A stretch of DNA of 6,249 nt from an uncultured Acidobacteriota bacterium. GTDB lineage: Bacteria; Acidobacteriota; Blastocatellia; Pyrinomonadales; Pyrinomonadaceae. Location of the stretch: assembly GCA_902826505.1 (NCBI GenBank), contig CADEFG010000325.1, positions 1-6,249 of the forward strand. Direction: 5' to 3'. Position 1 is the first letter of the stretch. Each line of letters starts with the position of its first letter. Below, piece by piece: positions 1-4,464 of this stretch. The notes under the pieces were generated by a model. That model was not told the origin of the DNA, ran no database searches, and worked only from the letters and a program-made list of their open reading frames with translations. The translations under genes were made by a program, and so were the position numbers.

Positions 1-1119
1 GATTCCCAGTTCGGGATGATTCCAACGCACGAGCGCTTCCATGCCGACGATCTCGCCGGTTGTAAAATCCTTTTTCGCCTGATAATAAACTTCAAACTCA
101 CGGCGTTCGAGCGCGTGCCGCAATTTATTTTCCAATTCCAAACGCCGGAGAGCCTTTGAATTCATCTCTTCGGTAAAAAACTGGTAGCCGTCCTCGCCCT
201 GTTCACGCGCCCTCGAAAGCGCGACCGCCGCGTTCTTTTGCAATGTTTGGACGTCTTTTCCGTCGTCGGGAAACAAACTGATCCCGACGCTTGCCGATAT
301 AAAAACCTCGCGCCCATCAAGATTGATCGGCAATTTTAACGATTCTTTGAGATTTTCGACAATCTCGACAATTTCCCCGGTGCCTTTTATTTGCGGCAGC
401 AGCAGCGCAAACTCGTCGTTTTCAAACCGGGCAACCGTCGCGCCCGCCGGAATTTGACATTTTAAACGGTCGGCAACCTCGCGCAGAAGCAAAAAGCCGA
501 AATTGTACCCGAGCGTTTCCTGAATTTTCTTGAAACGGTCGAGCGTTAAAAAAAGTATTCCGAGCGATTGCTCCTTTTTTTTGGCTAACGGCAGCGCCTG
601 CGAAAACCGGTCTTCAAATAATGTCCGGTTCGGCAATTCGGTCAGGGAATCGTAAAATGCCAGATAATTTAATTGTTTCGTGCGCTCCTCGACCAATGCT
701 TCGAGCTGTGTTTCATAACGGCGTTTGGCGACCAGCAAATAATGATGTTTCAAGGCGCGATCGACGCTCATCCGAACGGTGTCCAGGTCAAACGGTTTTT
801 TGATGTAATCAAAGGTTCCGGCTTGCATCGCTTCGATCGCACTGTCGATATTCTGTTCGCCGCTGATCGTCATGACGACCGTATCGGGCGAGACTTCCAA
901 AACCTTCGGGATCATTTCAATCCCGCCCATCCCGGGCATTCTGATATCACTGATGACAAGATTAAACTCTTCTGTTTTAAGAATTTGAAGCGCCTCTTCA
1001 GCGGACGCGGCGGTCGAACATTGATAGGATTCGCAAAGAATATCGGATAAAACATTTCTCACGAATGGCTCATCGTCAATAATCAGGATATTGGAATTTG
1101 TAAAATCTTCTTCATTCAT
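1..1119 (-). CDS. REC-GGDEF-EAL response regulator, partial (C-terminus beyond left edge)
   Basis: This is an open frame of 373 residues read on the minus strand and cut by the window edge. Residues 11-125 are a receiver domain: acidic pocket D15/D16/E17, phosphoacceptor D58 in ISDIRMPG, S86 and K108 in KKPF. A helical linker (about 125-150) leads to a GGDEF domain (about 152-316) opening with DSLTELPNR. The signature there is ENDEF (233-237) instead of GGDEF. The usual metal-binding Asp is T192 (LTLD) and the guanine-contacting Asn and Asp positions read Q200 and F209, so the cyclase is almost certainly dead. No RxxD inhibitory site precedes the signature. An EAL domain begins near 340 with intact MEALVRW (E361-A362-L363), the first metal-binding motif of c-di-GMP phosphodiesterases; the other catalytic residues lie outside the window. 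It is therefore likely a phosphorylation-controlled phosphodiesterase, or a c-di-GMP sensor if the rest of EAL is degenerate. ATG at 1119 is preferred over ATG at 1125 because a weak AAGAAA lies 7 bases upstream of it. Confidence 0.93.
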   Translation of the reverse strand, partial: MNEEDFTNSNILIIDDEPFVRNVLSDILCESYQCSTAASAEEALQILKTEEFNLVISDIRMPGMGGIEMIPKVLEVSPDTVVMTISGEQNIDSAIEAMQAGTFDYIKKPFDLDTVRMSVDRALKHHYLLVAKRRYETQLEALVEERTKQLNYLAFYDSLTELPNRTLFEDRFSQALPLAKKKEQSLGILFLTLDRFKKIQETLGYNFGFLLLREVADRLKCQIPAGATVARFENDEFALLLPQIKGTGEIVEIVENLKESLKLPINLDGREVFISASVGISLFPDDGKDVQTLQKNAAVALSRAREQGEDGYQFFTEEMNSKALRRLELENKLRHALERREFEVYYQAKKDFTTGEIVGMEALVRWNHPELGI

Positions 1120-1188
1120 AATCATATTTCTTGATAAAAGAATCTATTCGTTAGGAAAAACAGTTTATGAAATTAAATCTAAAAGTTT

Positions 1189-1201
1189 TTGCCGGGGGCA
1201 A
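1189..1201 (-). other. small C-loop hairpin in the leader of the REC-GGDEF-EAL gene
   Basis: On the minus strand TTGCC and GGCAA form a perfect 5-bp stem around a CCC loop, about 70 bases upstream of the start codon. It is the only GC-rich island in an AT-rich leader. Its CCCCCGG run is exactly complementary to the CCGGGGG run at 1808-1814 of the neighbouring predicted RNA. Any function is inference. Confidence 0.4.
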
Positions 1202-1235
1202 TCGATAAATTTATTTTCAAATCCAAATGGAGTGT

Positions 1236-1251
1236 TGCAAATTTCAAGCCT
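1236..1251 (-). promoter_or_regulatory. possible weak sigma-54 promoter for the REC-GGDEF-EAL gene
   Basis: Read on the minus strand the site is AGGCTTGAAATTTGCA. The invariant GG (1250-1249) and GC (1238-1237) are separated by exactly 10 bases and the -12 element is a perfect TTGCA, but the -24 element is only GGC followed by TT instead of AC. The predicted start near 1225 gives a leader of about 105 bases to the ATG at 1119. I saw no convincing sigma-70 promoter in the same stretch. In AT-rich DNA a GG-N10-GC match with one good half can arise by chance, so this is tentative. Confidence 0.3.
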
Positions 1252-1253
1252 TT

Positions 1254-1600
1254 GTCTAATTTTGCATTTTTTTTTCTGAAATCAAAGAACTTGTTTGTTT
1301 AATTTTTATTAAAATTTGCAAATAACCTTTATTTTTCATTTATTAATCGGAATTTTTATCCGATTCACGGACGATAGTTTTTCTTTTGAAGGTCGAACCG
1401 CCCTTTTTTTAATTTTTTAAAATTTATTTGATAACTTTAGCTGATTGGGGTGTTTTGCCCATCTTTTTTGCCACAACACTTCCTAAATTTTCCTACCAAG
1501 CCAACCTCGCAGTTCTACTCAAAAAACTCCCTCAATCTCAAACCATTGAAAATAAGCCGTTTATAAATTATTTTCTTTTTCTTTGAAAATTTTCTAATGC
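1254..1600. other. AT-rich non-coding spacer between divergent transcription units
   Basis: I see no credible coding region here: short frames lack ribosome sites and run through poly-T tracts. The stretch holds long T runs, a candidate activator site at 1436-1452, a first copy of ACCAAGCCAAC at 1495-1505 (repeated at 1643-1653), and a perfect 10-bp palindrome GAAAATTTTC at 1585-1594 just upstream of the sigma-54 promoter. Its composition and size suit the upstream region of an enhancer-dependent promoter, where DNA bending is needed. Confidence 0.6.
1436..1452. promoter_or_regulatory. candidate upstream activator site (TTTAGCTGATTGGGGTG)
   Basis: Its complement reads CCCCAATCAGCTAAA. The region upstream of the second sigma-54 promoter carries CCCCATTTTCAGCTAA at 3621-3636, so the core CAGCTAA preceded by CCCCA is shared. 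The site lies about 150 bases upstream of the -24 element at 1601 and about 190 bases from the weak minus-strand sigma-54-like site, distances normal for enhancer-binding proteins. ACTTTAGCTG also recurs at 1669-1678 inside the predicted RNA. Binding by the activator encoded at 2075 is inference. Confidence 0.3.
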
Positions 1601-1616
1601 TGGCACGGGTATTGCC
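1601..1616 (+). promoter_or_regulatory. sigma-54 (-24/-12) promoter, near-perfect consensus
   Basis: The site reads TGGCACGGGTATTGCC. It has the full TGGCACG -24 element, exactly 10 bases between the invariant GG (1602-1603) and GC (1614-1615), and a TTGC -12 element. Transcription should begin near 1625-1630 and run rightwards. An NtrC-type sigma-54 activator gene lies about 460 bases downstream on the same strand. No start codon ATG follows until well past a strong terminator, so the immediate product is predicted to be an RNA. Confidence 0.85.
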
Positions 1617-1626
1617 GATAGGTAAT

Positions 1627-1838
1627 TTTGGAAGGGCTTTTCACCAAGCCAACTTCACAAGAAAATTTACTTTAGCTGTTTCAAAAAATAACAAGTCGTT
1701 TCTCTTCCGGGAAAGCACCCGGCAGAGTAAATTAAACAACTTTGACTTATACGGTCGCTGTGCATTAGGTAGTATTTTCAGTTGACCGTAAAAAAACAAA
1801 CCAACTTCCGGGGGGGATAACGGAAGTTGGTTTGTTTT
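1627..1838 (+). ncRNA. predicted sigma-54-dependent small RNA (or attenuated leader), about 210 nt
   Basis: The interval runs from the predicted sigma-54 start to the end of a strong intrinsic terminator and contains no ATG on the plus strand. It folds by inspection into four hairpins. (a) GAAG+GGCTT (1631-1639) pairs with AAGCC+CTTC (1646-1650, 1653-1656). (b) CTCT+CCGGG (1702-1711) pairs with CCCGG+AGAG (1718-1727), with one 1x1 mismatch and loop AAAGCA. (c) TACGGTC (1750-1756) pairs with GACCGTA (1784-1790). (d) is the terminator. Segment 1646-1656 is near-identical to the terminator's 5' arm and could pair instead with 1823-1833 (11 bp, one G-U), a possible switch. By analogy with Qrr RNAs beside luxO, a trans-acting sRNA is plausible. 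The alternative is an attenuated leader for the activator gene at 2075. I do not recognise a known family, and the 5' end is approximate. Confidence 0.65.
1793..1838 (+). terminator. strong intrinsic terminator of the predicted sRNA
   Basis: A perfect 18-bp inverted repeat (1793-1810 with 1821-1838) encloses the 10-base loop GGGGGGATAA and ends in TTTGTTTT. The 5' side begins with an A-run (1790-1796), so the hairpin could also stop transcription on the minus strand. The G-rich loop is unusual for a terminator and is exposed in the fold. Confidence 0.88.
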
Positions 1839-1866
1839 ATTGAAATCTCTGTTTTCCCCAAATTGT

Positions 1867-1894
1867 TTGACATTTTATTCTGGTTATTTACTTT
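1867..1894 (+). promoter_or_regulatory. possible sigma-70 promoter (perfect -35, weak -10)
   Basis: TTGACA (1867-1872) matches the -35 consensus exactly. Sixteen bases later TACTTT (1889-1894) is a poor -10. A start near 1901 would produce a transcript of about 95 nt ending at the T-tail at 1986-1994, or a long leader for the activator gene. The weak -10 keeps this tentative. Confidence 0.3.
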
Positions 1895-1922
1895 TCTTTT
1901 CAATAATCAATCCATCTCGCTT

Positions 1923-1994
1923 TCGGAGTTTCAGATTTGTAAAGGTTGTCCCGATCAACTTTTACGGCAAGTCCTGAAACTCCGATTTATTTTT
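1923..1994 (+). terminator. two-tier stem-loop with T-tail: terminator or 3' end of a second small RNA
   Basis: An outer perfect 12-bp stem (TCGGAGTTTCAG 1923-1934 with CTGAAACTCCGA 1974-1985) encloses an inner 10-bp stem with one wobble (GTAAAGGTTG 1939-1948 with CAACTTTTAC 1956-1965) and the loop TCCCGAT. On the plus strand it is followed directly by TTTATTTTT (1986-1994); the other side has no T-tail. This polarity fits an intrinsic terminator or the body of an sRNA. Alternatively it is a palindromic repeat element of REP or MITE type that has inserted here; only one copy is in the window. Confidence 0.55.
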
Positions 1995-2038
1995 GCCATC
2001 AATCCAAAAAATTAACGGATTTAAATTGCACAATATTT

Positions 2039-2067
2039 TATACAAACAAAGAAAATCGTGTTATACT
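2039..2067 (+). promoter_or_regulatory. predicted sigma-70 promoter for the activator gene, leaderless
   Basis: TATACT (2062-2067) is a good -10 and TATACA (2039-2044) matches four of six -35 positions at 17-base spacing. The predicted start falls at about 2074-2076, on the GTG initiation codon at 2075. There is no room for, and no sign of, a Shine-Dalgarno site, which agrees with a leaderless transcript. Confidence 0.45.
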
Positions 2068-2074
2068 TTCGGGC

Positions 2075-3469
2075 GTGAAACAGCCATTAAAAGCCTTGGT
2101 GATCGATGATGAGCCGCAAGTTCGGGCTTTGGTTGCCGATATTCTGCGTTCGGACGATTTTGATGTCAGCGAAGCCGAAACCGCTGAGACCGGAATCGGA
2201 TTACTTGATGCGCAAAAGTGGGCGTTGATCATTTGCGATGTGATGCTCGGCGAAGGCGACGGTTATACCGTCTTACGGCATTTCACCGAATTGGAATCCG
2301 AAGCGCGTTTTGTGTTGATGACCGGTCAGGGTTCCGCCGCCGGTGCGCTCGACGCAACCGCGATCGGCGCCTATGATTATCTGGTTAAACCGTTCAAGAT
2401 AGATGCGATTTTGAGCATCGCCAATTCCGTCCGTGAACATTTCAAACTTCGCGAGCAACATCTCAAATTTCAAACAGCCCCGGCGTCACAAGGCTATGTC
2501 TCGGAAATTCCGCTGATCGGCAAAAGTCCGAAATTTGTTGAATGTCTGAAATTGGTCGGTCGCGTCGCCGCGACCAACCTGCCGGTTTTGATCACCGGCG
2601 AATCGGGCACCGGCAAAGAAGTTGTCGCGCAAGCCATCCACCAGCGAAGTAATCGGGCTTTAAAATCTTTTGTCGCGGTCAATTGCGGGGCAATTCCCGT
2701 CGAATTGATCGAATCCGAGCTTTTCGGACATGCGCGCGGCTCTTTTACGGGCGCTGACCGCGAACGGATGGGTTTATGGGAAGAAGCCGACGAAGGAACG
2801 ATCTTTCTTGATGAGATCACCGAAACCAGCCCGCTTTTTCAAGTAAAATTATTGCGCGCCCTCCAACAAGGCGAAATTCGCCGGGTCGGTTCGAACCGCA
2901 CGCTCAAGGTCAATGTGCGCGTCATCGCCGCGACCAACCGGAATATTGAGGATGAAGTTAAAGAAGGTCGGTTTCGGCAGGATTTGATGTATCGGCTGAA
3001 TGCCGTGACGATCTACTTGCCGCCGCTACGCGAGCGAATTGAGGATATTTCCGAACTGGCGCGGCATTTTTCCCGCCAGGTTCAGTCTTCCAATATCACG
3101 CCGCCGAGTTTTTCAACTGCCGCTTTAAATTTATTTGAAAAATATAACTGGCAAGGCAACGTTCGCGAACTTGAAAACGCCGTTCTGCACGCCGTTTCGC
3201 TGTGCGATGAAGTGATCTATCCCGAACATCTGCCGCTGCGAATCCAAATGTTCGAAAAAGATTCAACCGCGTTGACCGAGCTCAGGGTTGATGCTACGCC
3301 GAGCGCCAATGAAAAATGGCAGACACTTGCCGAAATGGAAGAAAAATATGTTTCACAGGTTCTGGCAGCAACCGACGGCAATAAACAAGCCGCGGCACGA
3401 CTTCTCAATATCGACCGGAAAACTTTGACACGCATTCTGAAACGCGGGGAAAATAATTCCCCTTTATGA
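2075..3469 (+). CDS. NtrC-family sigma-54-dependent response regulator (REC-AAA+-Fis HTH)
   Basis: The product is 464 residues from GTG 2075, a usual NtrC-family length. The receiver (5-120) has D11/D12/E13, phosphoacceptor D55 in IICDVML, T83 and K105 in VKPF. The AAA+ domain (about 145-385) has Walker A GESGTGKE (175-182) and the sigma-54 contact loop GSFTGA (222-227), a natural variant of GAFTGA. It also has Walker B GTIFLDE (241-247), sensor I AATNR and the arginine fingers around R299/R301. A Fis-type helix-turn-helix occupies 425-456 (GNKQAAARLL, DRKTLTRIL). It should hydrolyse ATP to remodel sigma-54 holoenzyme at promoters bound from upstream sites. The frame continues upstream to an ATG at 1946, but that ATG lies inside the stem-loop at 1923-1985, and the added residues lie outside any domain. 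GTG 2075 sits five codons before the first receiver strand. No partner kinase gene is adjacent in the same orientation. Two strong sigma-54 promoters flank it, and they are the obvious candidate targets. Confidence 0.95.
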   Translation: MKQPLKALVIDDEPQVRALVADILRSDDFDVSEAETAETGIGLLDAQKWALIICDVMLGEGDGYTVLRHFTELESEARFVLMTGQGSAAGALDATAIGAYDYLVKPFKIDAILSIANSVREHFKLREQHLKFQTAPASQGYVSEIPLIGKSPKFVECLKLVGRVAATNLPVLITGESGTGKEVVAQAIHQRSNRALKSFVAVNCGAIPVELIESELFGHARGSFTGADRERMGLWEEADEGTIFLDEITETSPLFQVKLLRALQQGEIRRVGSNRTLKVNVRVIAATNRNIEDEVKEGRFRQDLMYRLNAVTIYLPPLRERIEDISELARHFSRQVQSSNITPPSFSTAALNLFEKYNWQGNVRELENAVLHAVSLCDEVIYPEHLPLRIQMFEKDSTALTELRVDATPSANEKWQTLAEMEEKYVSQVLAATDGNKQAAARLLNIDRKTLTRILKRGENNSPL

Positions 3470-3491
3470 TTTCGCTTAAAGAAAATTTACC

Positions 3492-3530
3492 GGCACGAAA
3501 ATATTCAAGCGTTTTCGCGCCTTTTTATTT
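3492..3530 (+). terminator. intrinsic terminator after the sigma-54 activator gene
   Basis: GGC-A-CGAAAA (3492-3501) pairs with TTTTCG-C-GCC (3512-3521) with one A-C mismatch and a 10-base loop, followed by TTTTTATTTT. It starts 22 bases after the stop codon and should separate the activator from what follows. Confidence 0.75.
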
Positions 3531-3531
3531 T

Positions 3532-3707
3532 CGGATCTTTTGGCAACCTTGTTCTCATATAGAAACCCCGTAAATGCGGAAAAAACTCTCGCCCGACGGA
3601 AATTTTGGTGTAGCTAAATTCCCCATTTTCAGCTAATCACCCTCAATTTTTTTTAATCACAAACAAAAAGACTCAATGTTTCGGGTGAATTTTTAATTTA
3701 AGCCGGC
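3532..3707. other. non-coding region upstream of the second sigma-54 promoter
   Basis: There is no credible gene here. The stretch holds a pair of AGCTAA direct repeats (3612-3617 and 3631-3636) described separately, an A/T-rich tract (3644-3700) of the kind that favours DNA bending, and nothing else I can name. Confidence 0.5.
3607..3643. promoter_or_regulatory. candidate activator-binding sites upstream of the second sigma-54 promoter
   Basis: Two AGCTAA copies are spaced 19 bases start to start, about two helical turns (TAGCTAAATTCCCC and CAGCTAATCACCC). They lie in an imperfect dyad GGTGTAGCT...AGCTAATCACC. The position, 70-100 bases upstream of the -24 element, is typical for enhancer-binding proteins. 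The core is shared with 1436-1452 near the first sigma-54 promoter. Confidence 0.35.
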
Positions 3708-3723
3708 TGGCACATGGCTTGCC
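3708..3723 (+). promoter_or_regulatory. second sigma-54 (-24/-12) promoter
   Basis: The site reads TGGCACATGGCTTGCC: a full TGGCAC -24 element, invariant GG (3709-3710) and GC (3721-3722) exactly 10 bases apart, and TTGC at -12. The predicted start is near 3734. With the flanking bases it shares GCTGGCAC and TTGCC with the promoter at 1601. The next gene on this strand starts at 3950, leaving a leader of about 215 bases. Confidence 0.8.
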
Positions 3724-3733
3724 AGTATAAATT

Positions 3734-3949
3734 CGCTGATATTGAATTGCCCTCTGTCAGCGATTTTCACATTAAACCAATCCGGGCGGATAAACTTTAG
3801 AAAAACCCAAAAAAAACAAATTTTCTTGTGCCAAAAGGTTCGTTGAGGCGTTTGTCAGAAATTCGATTTTTGACTGACCAATTTTCTAATAATTTGTTTT
3901 GTTGGAATAACTTTCTATACTTACAGCCCGATGTACGCAGAATAAACAT
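3734..3949 (+). ncRNA. structured sigma-54-driven leader (or short RNA) upstream of the 120-residue gene
   Basis: The predicted transcript opens at the base of a hairpin: CGCTGA (3734-3739) pairs with TCAGCG (3757-3762) around a 17-base loop, then ATTTTC follows. A 5'-terminal stem of this kind can protect an RNA from decay. A second hairpin, TCAGAAAT (3855-3862) with ATTTTTGA (3866-3873), lies further on. The segment AAACCAATCCGGGCGGATAA (3774-3793) resembles the terminator arm and loop of the first predicted RNA (1798-1820). I see no strong terminator before 3950, so read-through into the gene is the simpler reading. Confidence 0.35.
3894..3921 (+). promoter_or_regulatory. possible sigma-70 promoter for the 120-residue gene
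   Basis: TATACT (3916-3921), the same -10 hexamer as before the activator gene, lies 16 bases after TTGTTT (3894-3899), which matches three of six -35 positions. A start near 3928 would give a leader of about 22 bases. This would give the gene a basal promoter besides the sigma-54 one. Confidence 0.35.
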
Positions 3950-4312
3950 ATGACCTTTAACAATCAAAAACAAACAGAGGACAGTGTCAAACAATATTAC
4001 GAGATTTTGCGCTCGCGGCAACTCCAAATTATCGGAATCATCAAAGATACGACCGATTTGTTGGCAAATCTTAATTCGTCGCAAAAACTTTCCGAGCATG
4101 GCAATAACGGAAATCAACGCATTGAAAATAATCTCGATAACGGAATGCAGCTTGCTTTTAGTATGATCAATGCGCTTGCCAATATTCTGGACGAACAAAT
4201 GAAGGCATTAAACATTTGGGAACGTCTGCTTATTCAGGAAAACCCGTTGACCGAACAAAATTCGAATGTTGATTACGGTTTTCAGGATTATTATGAAATA
4301 ACGACCCATTAA
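3950..4312 (+). CDS. hypothetical protein, 120 residues, helical and Gln/Asn-rich
   Basis: I do not recognise this protein. It has no signal peptide, membrane segment, cysteine or known catalytic motif. Two amphipathic helical stretches (about 10-45 and 62-97, the latter around FSMINALANILDEQMKALN) are separated by a polar linker, HGNNGNQ, which suggests a helical hairpin or small coiled coil. The C-terminus is polar with several aromatics (DYGFQDYYEI). The plus-strand reading is preferred to an overlapping minus-strand frame (3797-4198) because its codon use resembles the neighbours and it lies downstream of two promoter candidates. No clear Shine-Dalgarno site precedes the ATG; an in-frame stop (3908-3910) excludes longer forms. 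Its position downstream of a sigma-54 promoter suggests control by the activator at 2075. Confidence 0.65.
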   Translation: MTFNNQKQTEDSVKQYYEILRSRQLQIIGIIKDTTDLLANLNSSQKLSEHGNNGNQRIENNLDNGMQLAFSMINALANILDEQMKALNIWERLLIQENPLTEQNSNVDYGFQDYYEITTH

Positions 4313-4387
4313 TTTACCTGAAAACCACGAAATATTTACTTTCTCGTTTTCTGTAATCTTTAAACTCTCGGAATCTTCAACGATAAA

Positions 4388-4463
4388 TTGGCTACCCGGC
4401 AGTGATGCCGGTTTCGCAAAGTCGTGAGTCTCGAAATTTGTTTTGAGATTGTCTGACCGCCGA
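4388..4463 (+). promoter_or_regulatory. riboswitch-like RNA fold, resembles c-di-GMP-I (GEMM) aptamer
   Basis: The fold is compact and the order of its elements matches the GEMM architecture as I remember it. A closing stem TTGGC (4388-4392) pairs with GCCGA (4459-4463, one G-U). A hairpin CCGGCA/TGCCGG (4396-4401, 4406-4411) is capped by the GNRA tetraloop GTGA. The unpaired core CGCAAAG (4415-4421) corresponds to ACGCAAAGC in the family. Then GTC (4421-4423) pairs with GAC (4455-4457) and encloses a hairpin TCTCGAAA/TTTTGAGA (4429-4436, 4441-4448). Differences: GGCTACCC stands where GGCAAACC is usual, and GGTTTCGC replaces GGGACGC. The fold ends one base before the CAP gene's first ATG, so ligand binding could gate translation directly. 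The fold is visible; the family assignment is from memory and needs a covariance-model search. Confidence 0.45.
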
Positions 4464-4464
4464 A

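Noticed and set aside
621..1050. Plus-strand frames of 60 and 125 codons
   Set aside because: They lie antisense to the clear REC-GGDEF coding sequence and show no domain.
1597..1785. 62-codon plus-strand frame over the sRNA interval
   Set aside because: Its ATG lies upstream of the predicted sigma-54 start, so the transcript would not contain it. It has no ribosome site, and the sequence is dominated by hairpins.
2016..2030. Possible sigma-54 site CGGATTTAAATTGCA before the activator gene
   Set aside because: The spacing between GG and GC is 9, not 10, and the -24 element lacks TGGCAC.
1946..2074. ATG-initiated 43-codon N-terminal extension of the sigma-54 activator
   Set aside because: The ATG lies inside a strong stem-loop and the added residues precede the receiver's first strand without similarity to any domain. 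GTG 2075 fits family length and a promoter.
3797..4198. 133-residue minus-strand frame
   Set aside because: It overlaps the plus-strand gene at 3950, extends into AT-rich leader and has residue composition typical of an antisense shadow.
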